From positions 892,487-956,486 of the forward strand of contig BCIH01000002.1 of the NCBI GenBank assembly GCA_002897115.2: a stretch of DNA of 64,000 bases, given 5' to 3'. The DNA is from Prototheca cutis. Taxonomy: Eukaryota; Chlorophyta; Trebouxiophyceae; Chlorellales; Chlorellaceae. How positions within the stretch are numbered: position 1 is the first letter of the stretch; the number at the start of each line of letters is the position of its first letter. The translations under genes and the position numbers were made by a program. Shown piece after piece: positions 35,988 to 45,972 of this stretch. The notes below the pieces were generated by a model. That model did no database searches. It saw only the letters and a list, made by a program, of their open reading frames with translations, and was not told where the DNA came from.

Positions 35988-36940
35988 TGCTGGTGGTGAG
36001 GGATCACGGCACTGGTGCTTTCAGTCAACGGTCCATGGCAGGATGCCGTTGTGTGCTCACTGCAGTGTTGCCACGACCCACCACTCATCCTTCATCACCC
36101 CACGATCAATGCTTGCAGCGAGAGGTGCAGCGTGTGGCGCCGCAGGACGGACGGCCCCTGTACTGATGCTGCTGTCGCACCCCCCGGCTGCACAAACACA
36201 TAGGTTTCCTGTACTTGATTGCCCGACACCAGGGCTCTGTACATTAACGGCAGAAGATGATGAAACCTTCTCGAAATTCGTCAGAAGACTCTCACCTGCA
36301 CTGCAACGGCATAGTTCCCAGTCAAAATGCCTGTTGGACCGCATTTCCTGGCCGCATCGCTCAGAGGACGGGTTGGGTTCCTTCTTGGTAGCAGGACAGG
36401 TCGTGCAAGGAGCTTTTAGAAGGTCCTGCAAATTGACCCTGGCACGACAATTGTCACACCTTGGTGGTCCATCATTGAGGTGGTCCACCTTCCTCTTGCC
36501 CTGTGGGGGGTGACAATTCACAGCCATCAGTGATGCCCAGCAACCCCCGGGGTGATGTGACGCAGTTGCTGGCTGAGCTGGTTGCATTATTNTTGCCCTG
36601 CATGGTAGTTTGAGATGGATGACAGTTCCACATAGCAGGAGTGGCACGGGCAGGGTCGTGGGGGGGGGGTTTCAATGCAGGATGGCCACTGGTCTTTGTC
36701 GCTGCACAGGGGCCCGAGCAACTTGCGACTGTAGAACGCCCGGCGGACAACTGTGCTCACCACCACCCTGCGCCAAGGAGAAGGGCATGGTGCACACGCG
36801 AGCGGGAACGAGTGCTGGCAGCTTTACGTGTCATAAAGTCTGGGTCCCGTTTCAACCGAGACCAGGGAAACCGATGCCAAGCATGCCAAGGACACAAAGA
36901 AAGAAAGAAAAAATCAACAAGCATGCTTCACGACCACTCG
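35988..36940. other. Convergent intergenic region with a truncated foldback element
   Basis: About 950 bases between the RPB11 stop (+) and the coiled-coil gene stop (-). The only feature is the partial repeat at 36521-36606; no gene supported. Confidence 0.5.
36521..36606. mobile_element. MITE-like foldback element, copy 2 (5'-truncated)
   Basis: Matches copy 1 (25328-25444) from gccatcagtgatgcccagca through the right inverted repeat to ccctgcatggta, with three visible differences including one N. About 30 bases of the left arm are missing. TA follows the right end as in copy 1. Confidence 0.8.
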
Positions 36941-38563
36941 TCACTGCGTTGAGTCGATGAGGCCGTGCGTGAGTGCAACGGGGGTTGTACTGGCACTGTG
37001 TTGCCGGCCATCACCCCCCGGCAGACACAGCAGGTCGCCGCAGAGCGAGTCAAACTCGCGCTTGATGTCACGCAGCGCCACCTGTCCCCGGCGCCGCATA
37101 CCCTCCAGGTGCTTCACCTTGTGCCTGCACAGAGATGGTGTGGGAGGGGTTGACAGCATGCCGGAGAATCGCTGTTGCATCCGTTTACCCGAGCGGGCAT
37201 ATGCACTCCTACAAGCCCACACGCTACGCACTTGAGCTCGCAGTTTTCAGATTCCAACCGGGCGACCTGTTGCCACAGTGCCTCCATCTCGTCGGCCAAA
37301 TTGCCCAGCATGCGTCCCTCTGCGGTGTGAAAGGGACGCAACACGGTGTGCTCAGCAGTACAGGCGGGGTCGTCAAGTTCCCACCACCACAGGGGGCGCC
37401 CCCAAACTCTGCAGTCCCGCTAGATCCTGGAAAACACAGATGTGCACACATGTCAGGGCCTACACATGTCTCAAGGTCCCAACCCTCCACATACCAGTTG
37501 GGACATTGCCTGCTGGCTCGCGGGCTTGGCCCTCTTCCGACCGGCTGCTGCCAGCCGCTGCCTCCTCCATGAGCCGCTCAATTTCATCCAGCGAGAGGCC
37601 TGTGCGATGGCATGTTGGACAATTGACGTGGTGACAGAATCCAAGTGGATCAATGCCACACATTCTTTTTTAAATGTGGCATTCTTGGCTGCGTTGCTCC
37701 CGACGGCCATGGAGGCAGGAACCCTCTCAGGAGCTGGGTGTTGCCAGGTCAGAAATTGGCACCCACTACCGCAAATTCAGCATGGATAAACAGGCCCTCC
37801 CCATACATCCAAGCAACGCACGTGAGTCTTTGATGGTGATGCCCAGATCCAGACAGCCCTTGTCCAGGACTGCTTCCTCCGTGTCTACCGGCACCAGCTT
37901 GAGAAACTGCAGCCTGGAGGGCTCCACGCCCAGTCTCCTGGAGCAGGCTTCCCGGGATTCAGCAACGCTGTCCGAGTCTAGCGTGAACGCCGGGGAGATC
38001 ACGTTCCAGCGTCGCTGCGCCGGCCCGGAGCGCGGGGCCTCGGGCCGTTGCCGAACTGGTGCCCTGGCATGCCCCCCGCCAAGCTGGAGAGGGGGGAGAT
38101 TCAGCGCCGGCAGCTTTCGAACCGGTAGCTGTGTGTTGTGGAAGTCATTTCCATGCAGGGATCTGGGCGTGGAGGCAAAAGATGATGGGCACGTCTCGGA
38201 ATCGAGCTCCGAGTCGGAGAACACCATGTGTCCCAGCAGGATCTGACTCCTGTGGTAACGAGGGCCCCTGGGTCGTCTAGAGTCTGCAACGATGTATGCT
38301 TTGTATGACAGCAGAAATGCGGCTGGTCCGTTCTCCGAGCGCTGGCCGTTTCGAAGCTGTGATGGAGGGCCTTTGGGCCCCGAGCTGGAACACCAAGTCA
38401 AATTTGGGGCGATGGGGGGAAGGTGCAACTGAGGACGAGACTTCTTCCCGGCACGTCCAAAGCCTGGCAAGAAATACTCCACGAATGGCTCGTCTGCAGC
38501 ACCCAGGATTCTCCAATCATATGAAGGATGCGTGTGACGAGCTGATGCTGTGGAGCATCGCAA
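36941..38563 (-). CDS. Unrecognised protein with C-terminal coiled coil
   Basis: Four exons join in phase (38563-37822, 37599-37495, 37319-37232, 37124-36941; about 372 residues). I do not recognise the family. The N-terminal half is mixed and probably disordered, with an acidic stretch FSDSELDSETCPSS. From about residue 245 the protein is helical: RLSLDEIERLMEEAAAG, then RMLGNLADEMEALWQQVARL and ESENCELKHKVKHLEGMRRR, a heptad-rich coiled coil, then IKREFDSLCGDLL. No in-frame ATG is seen at the 5' end of the first exon before a stop near 38637, so the true start is probably in an upstream exon or the first exon is shorter. The four phases closing make the gene itself likely. Confidence 0.6.
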
Positions 38564-38678
38564 GTGGGCTGCCGGATCAGTTGCGGATGGTTCCGTGGAG
38601 ACCCAGGCCGTCCCGGTGGTGACAGGGGTCTGAGATCAGGAGCCGTTCGGCTCCTGGACTGAGCAGTCCGTTGCTTTC
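38564..38678. promoter_or_regulatory. Very short divergent promoter region
   Basis: Only 115 bases separate the open 5' exon of the coiled-coil gene (-) from the GNAT start (+). If the coiled-coil gene starts further upstream, the two transcripts would overlap head to head. Confidence 0.4.
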
Positions 38679-39826
38679 ATGCAGTCCGGCCTCCCATTTA
38701 CATGTCGTCAGGCACTCCCTGGAGCGGACCTGCGAGCTGCTGCGCACCTCAGGGCGGCCTCATTCTATGGAGGCAGCAAGCTTGCCCACACCCAGCAGGT
38801 GGGTGGGTGGGTGGGTCGGCCTTGTTGATTTGGGCTGAAACAGCGTCTGAGGCTACATGCTTCGGTGCACTTGTTTTGCTTTCATCGGGAGGGCAGTCCC
38901 TGAACCATGCGCTTACAGGAGGGGCCAGGGGCAAGCAGCCCCCCCCCCCCCCCCCGGGTACCAGTTCGTTGCTGACACGCAATGAATGGATAGCGCAGCA
39001 TTTGGAAACACGACGCACACAAATCTCATGGAACAGGTGCAACTGCGAGAGCACACCGACCGGGTGTGGCAGACCCTGGAGGCCCGGGTTGCCGGCAGGG
39101 ACCCCGAGTACCGGGGCATCACCCTGCTGCCTTGGGTGGCCACGGTGACCCGGCAGCAACCGGGTGCGCCCTGGGCAGAGGCAGTCACTGCCATGTTTGA
39201 CGACTTGATCGATAAGTCGGTGCAACTGCCGGGCCCGGTAAGGCACTGATGTCTTTCTTTTTAGGGAGGGGACCGGGGCGTGGCTGCTGCTGGTGCGAGT
39301 TGCAAACAGCAGCACAAATAGGGACTCCCGTGGGCTGCGTCACGTAACACCCTGGAGCCTGCATCCTTCTGCGGGTCTCCTCCTCATGCCCGGCCCCCCT
39401 CCCCGCTACCCCGACCGCCAAGGATGTGCCCCTCCCCCTTCCTTCCAGGTCCGGGGTCAAGAGAGCTTGGTCATTGGGACGCTGGACGTCAACATTGGCG
39501 TGCGACTGCCGAGCGAGGCGCTAGTGGGACGGCTGCCCACGGACCCCGGCGCCGCAGCGGCCGGCCGCGCCTACCTGTCCAATGTCTGCGTCGCGGAAGC
39601 TGCCCGGCGGCTGGGCGTGGCCGCCGCGCTGATGCATGCCGCGACCGCTGCAGCACATGCGCGGGGCGTCCGTCACTTGTACGTCCACGTCGATGCCAGC
39701 AACACTCCGGCAATGGGACTGTATACCCAACGCTGTGGGTTTCTGGAAGAGAACCGCGAGAGTGTCGCGACGGCACCACCCCCGCGGGGTCGGCCGTTGC
39801 ACGTCCTTCTGCATCAGGAGATTTGA
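38679..39826 (+). CDS. GNAT-family N-acetyltransferase, possibly plastid
   Basis: Transfers acetyl from acetyl-CoA to an amino group; plant relatives of this layout act on protein N-termini or lysines in plastids. Three exons close in phase (38679-38798, 39037-39237, 39449-39826) to 232 residues. Visible marks are VIGTLDVNIGV (strand 4), YLSNVCVAEAARRLGVAAALMHAA (motif A, with the acetyl-CoA loop RRLGVA), RHLYVHVDASNTPAMGLY (strand 5 and the AxxLY-like helix) and CGFLEE (motif B). The pattern DASNTPAMGLYTQRCGF is typical for GNAT enzymes. The substrate cannot be read from the sequence. The plastid assignment is inference from resemblance; no clear transit peptide is seen beyond the first 25 residues. 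Confidence 0.88.
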
Positions 39827-40579
39827 GTCGCGCCTGCGTGTGCCAGCCAGCCAGATCAAGGCCTGTGCTGCCATCGCAGGTACCGCATGACCCTGGCAGA
39901 TATCTGTCCTGTGCCTCCTAGCAGTACTACTGTGGATGATGACGTCAAGAGGGAAGCATTTTTACATCGCTTGAGTCACATACACTCACATTCACTCACA
40001 GTAGGACACAGCACATGGCATGGCGGTGTGGCGATAGATGCATCCATCAAACCAGCCCCCACGCGCATGCATGATCCGTGCAGTCCACGCCCGGGCAGGG
40101 AAGAGGGGCCATACCATTCATTGAACGGGGGGGAATGTGCAAGGGGTCAAAGCTCATCGTATCTACGGAGGGAAAGGCAGCCTCCCCAAGATGGCCGCAG
40201 GGGGCTGCCGGTGGCACAAGAAAACCGAGCAGTGCGGAAACAGAGACAATGTCAATCTGCCGCCCAGACAGCGGTCTTGTTTCTTTCTTTCTTTTTTTGT
40301 GGTGGTGGTGGGGGCACAGAAGTGCACGGCGCGAGTCGGGAACAGGATGCACATGCAGAGGGGGATTTTTTGTTCTTTTAGGACATGTGCCGGCAATCAG
40401 CGGCATCGAGAACCAAGGTGTGCGTGGACAGGTGCCAGAATAGCGACAAGGGAGGCCGGCAGCGCAAGTGCCGCGAGTTCCGACGAGGCGCAGTTCGTCC
40501 CTGAAGCGCCCCTGGGGACCGCAGATGCACAGTGCCTCCCGTTCTTTCAAAAAGAGAAGAATCCCCCCGTTTCATCAGC
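39827..40579. other. Convergent 3' region, GNAT/ADI
   Basis: About 750 bases between two facing stops. No gene supported. Confidence 0.5.
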
Positions 40580-42254
40580 TCAGCGCCGGACGGTGCGGCG
40601 GATGACTTGGGAGGAGCAGTGCACGGCGCCGTACATGGAGGTGATCGGGGAGTAGTCGATGCACTGGACGTCGCCGGTAAAGTGCGGGGAGCGGACGATG
40701 GCGCGGGCGGTGTCGGCGTGAACGGCGATGATACGGCTGTCGCCCAGGTTGAGGCAGTTGCAGCCATAGAGCAACTGGTGCGCGGGGGGTACGGGGATGA
40801 TCTGGTATCCTTCCTCGCGCATGAACCGCGAGAATTCGACGTCGGCACGCGCCAGGCTCCAGGTCCCATCGGCGGCGCGAACGTACTCGTCGACGAGGCG
40901 ACGGGTCGGAGAAGCATCGCCCATCATCTCCTCCAGCATGATGCAGACATTGTTCGACAAGATGGAAAACACGCAGTCCAGGTGCATGCGGTCCTGGTGC
41001 TGCTCAAAGTCGTCGCGCACGACGGCAAAGCGCCGGGTGCCCAGGAGGTCGCGGTCCATCAGCTGCCGCGCGGCATCCATGTTGGACCGCAGGCCGATGC
41101 CCAGCAGCGCCAGGTCGCGACCTGCGGGGAAGAAATCGCCGCCCTCGAGGAACCCGGGCTCGGCAATCTCGCCGGCCACGGGCACACCCAGCTTGCCAAA
41201 GCAGAAGCGCATGAGATCGACTTCCAGCGCACGCTGCGCGGACCTCAGGCGCCCCATGACCACGCCCCGGCAGGTAGTAATTTGCTGATCGCGGGTGTAC
41301 ACCAGGTTGCTCAGCGGCTGGAATGCGTAGCTGGCGGTCAGGCCCGTGTCACGGTACGACGGCGCGAGGCGAACGGTGGGGTTGATCAGAATGGTGTCGA
41401 TCAGCTGCGCGACGCTCATGTGCTCCAGCACCTTGCGCTTGTACGCATCGGAAAGATAGTACCGGTCGGCCTCCTCGATGTCCTCCAACGCCGCGCCGTC
41501 GGCCAGCGTGTAGGTCAGCGCACCCATAGCAAACTCCTCGAGATCCACGCGGGCCCCGATATGGTCCTCGGCGCCATAGGCCAGGATCTCGCGCACCGTC
41601 AGAACACGCACGCCCTTGTCCCGCATGACCGCGCGGAACTCGGCGTGCGCACGCTTGGCGGCCTCCAGGTTGACTGGCTTTTCGTACAGCGAAGCACGCG
41701 GGTGCAGGCCACCCATCTGCAGGGAAGTGCCCTCGGGCTCACACACGATGCAAATCTCTGCCCGGTCATTCTCAGACTCCTGTACCGCCTGCAGTGGTGG
41801 TGTTGAGACAGGGATAGGGAAAAGCATTACCAACATTGGATTGGTTTCATTTTTTTGGGGGGGGGGGGGGGGGAAAGGGGGGGCCCTAGCTATCAGCTCG
41901 CACCTGCAAGAGCGAGATCTAAGTGTCTAGGATGCCCATCCCCCCCAGGCAGACTGGGNCCATGTGCAATCCCACATCCCGTCGCCTCGATCCCCATGCC
42001 CAGGGCGGTCCGTGTCAGCAATACCACAGAACCCCGACGCCATGGCACTCCAGCGCAGCGGGGCCGTGGCCCAGGCGCACCTTGAGAGAAGTACGCTCCG
42101 TGAGCAGGGCACTGGCCTTGGGGCGGACGGCACCCAGGCTCAGCTTTTCGAGCGCTGCCAAATCACCGCCCTGTGGACTAGTGCCCTTTGTGATCGGCTG
42201 GGTGGGGGCGGGGGCCACCGCCAGCATGTCCTTGAACGACTCCGACAACGTCAT
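40580..42254 (-). CDS. ADI: Arginine deiminase
   Basis: Hydrolyses arginine to citrulline and ammonia. Two exons close in phase (42254-42081 and 41788-40580) to 460 residues. Pentein-fold marks are visible: NPTVRLAPSYRDTG, NLVYTRDQQITTCRGVVMG, the FLEGGDFFPAGRDLALLG substrate motif, the catalytic His in DRMHLDCVF, and the nucleophile Cys near the C-terminus in SMYGAVHCSSQVIRR. The first 58 residues are Ala, Pro and Ser-rich with few acidic residues at the start (MTLSESFKDMLAVAPAPTQP) and may be an organelle presequence. The intron holds an 18-base poly-G run. Arginine deiminase is known from Chlorella-type green algae and bacteria but not from land plants. Confidence 0.93.
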
Positions 42255-42780
42255 GGTAGGCAGACCCAACGGGGCCAGGGTGGGTGGGCAACTGGGCTGA
42301 TCCCGCACTGCACAAGGGTTTGCTCCCAGACAATGTACTTCGATACAGTTAATAGGCCGCAATAAAAGGCTGGATTGTTGAATTGGGGGTTTTCGTGCTG
42401 CGTGGCAGGACAATCGCGCGGGGGGGTTCTTTTATTCTCGATTGTAGGCCGCGGGACTTTTCATTTAAGACCGCGGGGACCCCAGGGGTCCCGAGAATCC
42501 TGGCGGCGGCAAATACTTCCCCGGAAAACCCGAGCTGCAAAAGCAATGTCAACGTTCTGGGACGCGACTCTAGTTTATTGGTGGGTAAATTGATGAGGTC
42601 TAAAAGGTACCCATCTCCCATTTGCGAAAGAAGCTTTGCATGGCCGTCACTTTCTGCACCCCGAGCACATAGTGGGCGATGCGCCCCGTTGATGCCAATC
42701 GCCTTTCCACCGCTCCCAAAAAACCTAAAAAAACGCATTAGAACAATAGAATTGCCAGACAGTTCTGGCGAAGGCGAGGC
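42255..42780. other. Intergenic, ADI promoter side
   Basis: Between the ADI start and the tRNA terminator. There is a GC hairpin, ggggaccccaggggtccc, around 42475-42492. No coding frame is convincing; a non-coding RNA is possible but unsupported. Confidence 0.4.
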
Positions 42781-42785
42781 AAAAA
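42781..42785 (-). terminator. Pol III terminator of the permuted tRNA gene
   Basis: TTTTT on the minus strand, nine bases after the end of the tRNA 5' half, where RNA polymerase III would stop. Confidence 0.7.
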
Positions 42786-42794
42786 GGCATGGAA

Positions 42795-42875
42795 CCCAAA
42801 GCGAGAATCATACCACTAGACCAAGATCCCGACTGGAGAGGGGACCTGGGGGAATCGAACCCCCGACCTCTCGCA
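42795..42875 (-). tRNA. Circularly permuted tRNA-Pro(TGG): 3' half upstream of 5' half
   Basis: On the minus strand the 3' half (positions 38-73) comes first at 42875-42840, then a 9-base spacer (42839-42831), then the 5' half (positions 1-37) at 42830-42795. Reordered, they form a complete 72-base tRNA: acceptor stem GGGATCT with AGGTCCC (six Watson-Crick pairs and one G-U), discriminator C as in eukaryotic tRNA-Pro, A box TGGTCTAGTGG, anticodon stem CTCGC with GCGAG around TTTGGGT (anticodon TGG), and T arm GGGGG-TTCGATT-CCCCC. Neither half has its partner in the normal order within 100 bases on either side. Leader GAAC (42880-42877) can pair with GTTC (42795-42792) across the 37/38 junction. 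Such genes are known from Cyanidioschyzon and some prasinophyte algae, where a circular precursor is processed; the same route is inferred here. Confidence 0.9.
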
Positions 42876-42890
42876 CGTTCGTCTGTTGCT

Positions 42891-42930
42891 AAAATTATTT
42901 GAATATTTTCACTCTAAATACCGCAAAATG
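42891..42930 (-). promoter_or_regulatory. AT-rich upstream element of the permuted tRNA gene
   Basis: On the minus strand, just upstream of the 3' half, lies tattcaaataattt and tatttag, an AT-rich block in GC-rich surroundings. It could supply the TATA-like signal that helps transcription when the B box precedes the A box. Position is seen; function is inferred. Confidence 0.45.
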
Positions 42931-43155
42931 TACGAACGATCCAAGAACGGGCCTTGGCGACCTGATCCTACCCAACAGATTCTCAGTGACACAGTCCACC
43001 AAGCACATGGACAGTGTTCGTGCTGGATTTAGTGCGCATGCATGCAGGGAGCAATGGATCATGGCCAGAAGAATCCTGAATGTGGGTGCGTGCAGAGTCC
43101 ACGTGCCAAAGGTGGAGCACACAGGAAGGTGCATGATCGGGCACTCATGACTGCG

Positions 43156-44293
43156 TTAGGCTGCATAACACGAACTCGTGTATGCTTCCGTAGTATATTC
43201 AAAAGGGGACGATGCAGGAATGTGGAGCACAAAAGTCACATCAAATGGGGCTGCTGTGGAAGAGGAAAAGTCCACGTCCACGTAAGCTGGAGGGTGCCTC
43301 AGTGTGGTGACTGGACTGGCAAGGCCAAAATTTGGTGTCTGAACTTCAATGAAACCTTCCTGTCCGTCCACAAATGCAGTTCCAGCTGGTTGGATGCTCA
43401 TCGCACCGACCTCCTCTCCCTGAATCGTGACGCAAGATGCACTTTGGACGAAGAAAGTGGGTTTCACCTCGGGCGCTGGGCTGGGAGTGGGAGCTGGTGA
43501 GGGTGGTGGGCCAGCGTGCTTTGCCTTTTTTGCCTCGAGGTCATGGAGAAGCGGCAGCTGAGGCGCCTTGGAGGACAGCTGGTCGGGCAGCAGGCCATGC
43601 AGGGGGAGACGACATACGGCTTGTTCCCGATGTCGATCTCCACCTCTGCGCGGCAATGGATGGAGGACTGTTCGAATGCTCCAGTCAAGACTGGCAGCAC
43701 ACAATTCTTTGCACAACCCAGTCCCACGCACGCCTGCCCAGGCCCCCGCTCTCAACTCACCGGTGCCAACAGACTTGACGATGGCGCAGGCCTTGCCCAC
43801 AAACACGGCCGGCGCGATCATCTTCTTCACGCAGCCGCCGGGTGTCTTCTCGACGGTCAGAGAAGCGGGGGAGCAGACGATCTGCTTGCGGCTCTCGTCC
43901 ACAATGCAGACCTTGGGGTTGTAGGCCAGCGTGACAGGGGTCCCTGGCAGTAGGGGTCGGCCTTGGCGGGAGGAGCAAACCTGCAGAACCATCGGGCAGA
44001 TGGCGCGATCGTGAAGGTCCCCGGGACAGATTTCATTGTGACGACTCATGAACAACGGGAAACTCCAAGTTCTCTGTCACAAAACAGCAATCCCCGCCAC
44101 AGACTCACGTCCAGTTTGTGCAGAAGTTTGACATCGCCGACTCGAACAGGTCGTGCAGCTCAGACAGGCTGTGGGCAGACTCGAGTTGGCCGACCAAGCC
44201 AGCGTCCAGAAAGTCACCGAGGCTGTGCTTCAGGTCAAAAGGCAGGAGCTCGTCCCAGTCAAAGTCTGTGCAGCAGTAGGGAGATCACAGCAG

Positions 44294-44358
<65 letters not shown>

Positions 44359-44922
44359 ACCATCTTGTGCTTGATGCTCGGAAAGTGTTCGAGCACTGGC
44401 ATACACAGAACCAAATGACAGAGCCAAATTCAAACAGAATTCCCTCACCGCCGTCCTTCCAGCGACTGGGTACAAAGTCCTTCCAGCTCTTGCCGGAGCG
44501 CCCGTCCAGGAAACCGTGCAGATCCTGCAAAAGATCCAGATCGCACGGCACGCGCGGAGCAGCTCAGTCGCCGTCATTGCCGCAGCCATTTCTCATGCCT
44601 TCATCGATCAAGCACACCGCGTCCTTCGTACGTTTCCAAAGGACAAAAGGTGTCGACCCTGCATTTCTCGTTCGCCATGACGGCCTGCAGCTCGTCCGTG
44701 AAGCCCTTGAGCGCTGCCAAGGGCCACACATTGTGCGACACCGTCAATCGCAGACGCACGGCCGAGGCAGTTTGATTCTGGCTGCATTCATGTATAGCAT
44801 GCATTCTCGACGAAGCGCACCCACGGCGAGCGATTCGGCGCTGAGAGGAAGGACATCGGGTCCGCGGCGCCGCAGACGGCAAGGAAGGCCAGCACCGGCA
44901 CGATTGCCTTGCGGTGTCGCAT
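43156..44922 (-). CDS. Predicted secreted Cys-rich protein with Pro-rich linker; frame interrupted in exon 1
   Basis: The family is not recognised. ATG 44922 opens with MRHRKAIVPVLAFLAVCGAA, a good signal peptide. After about 43 residues the frame must shift by one base near 44790-44800 to continue into ECSQNQTASAVRLRLTVSHN and DELQAVMANEKCRVDTFCP. Later exons, bounded by GT and AG, carry DLHGFLDGRSGKSWKDFVPS, FDWDELLPFDLKHSLGDFLD, a Cys-bearing domain (KVCIVDESRKQIVCSP and GGCVKKMIAPAVFVGKACAI), another Cys-rich exon (CMACCPTSCPP), a linker PPPSPAPTPSPAPEV, and a C-terminal beta-rich domain ending FEYTTEAYTSSCYAA. The break occurs in both copies (see 1-731), so it is either real, a hidden junction, or a shared assembly. 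Cell-wall or surface role is a guess from the signal peptide and Pro-rich linker. Confidence 0.5.
44295..44357 (+). repeat. Poly-G run, 63 bases
   Basis: Lies inside an intron of the secreted-protein gene. The sequence right after it equals base 1 of the window, so this run marks a likely assembly break. Confidence 0.95.
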
Positions 44923-45088
44923 CGCGACAGGAATTCCAGTCGGCCTGGACAGGCCGAGGCGTATTTACGAATCACAAATGTTCGAACGAAATGTGTGCTG
45001 CTGCTTGTGTTGTCTGCCTGTTTTTTCTGTGCCCGGATGCCGCGACGCCCAACCGGAAGATGTGCTCTTTTGGCACTGCTTGGGGTCA
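44358..45088 (-). repeat. Internal copy of window bases 1-731
   Basis: Partner of the terminal copy at 1-731. After 45088 this copy carries an extra near-repeat of its own last 30 bases (tgtgcccttttggcatagtttgg) before weak similarity resumes. Confidence 0.85.
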
Positions 45089-45972
45089 GGTGTGCCCTTT
45101 TGGCATAGTTTGGAGTCGCCTAGGAGCCTTGTCGAAGTTTCAAAATCATCGTTTGGCGCACGACGTGTCGCATGAGCTGGATGAAAGTCGCTTGTGCGGC
45201 TTGTAGAGCCTGCATCTGGGCCGATGCTTTCCACCACCCGCAAGTGGAAGCGACCTCGACATGGGAGCTACCGAAGACAGATTGCCGACTGTCTGGAGAG
45301 CAGCCTGACCCCTGTCCTCGATCCGTACAACCACCTGCATCATGAAGGCTGGTATTCCCTGCCATAGAACATTGCCCTGACGTTTCTTGTGCGGGTTGGT
45401 TTCGCCAAGCGAGTGACACGGAACCGCCGTGTGCCCCTGGAAAACCTGGCATGGGGGGATGCACCAGGGGCAACGTGCGGGCTCGATCTCGTCTGCGATT
45501 CCCACCCTCTGGCTCCCTTCACCGCTCCAGCCACATCTTGCCTTGGATTCGATGGAGCAGTGCTGATATGTACAGGGAATACAGACGGCGGCGTGCATCA
45601 TGCCTCGGGCTATGCAATTCTGCAGCAGGATGTTCTTCATCAATGTGCACATGGGAGACGCATCAGAGGGCACGGCCGAGCAACGGTCGTCGTGCATGCA
45701 CAGGGATCCTAATTGACGCAGTAAGCAAAACATACAATGCTCCCATTGTGCGGGGATTCCCCGCAGCAACGTCGTAGCGCCCCAATCAGTTGGAACAGCG
45801 CTCGGATCTGCCAGGCCTACCACTGGGAGACATCCCTGCACGACAGCCGGCGTTTGCAGGTGACAAGGTGAGTCCCGGGAAACAGCACCCCTAGCGGCCA
45901 GTGTTCCTTCACTAGCACTGGCCATATCAAGAATCTTCTCCCACCAACGCCCGCACCCACAAACCCCCCGCA
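45089..45972. other. Intergenic, no gene recognised
   Basis: About 880 bases upstream of the secreted-protein gene and downstream of the NDH2 stop. Open frames on both strands lack domains. Confidence 0.5.

Noticed and set aside
40532..41806. 424-codon plus-strand frame opposite arginine deiminase
   Set aside because: The minus strand encodes a complete deiminase with its catalytic residues; the plus frame shows no family.
42780..42890. Two separate ordinary tRNA fragments or pseudogenes
   Set aside because: Neither half has a partner in normal order nearby, yet the two halves fit each other across all stems, which chance fragments would not do.
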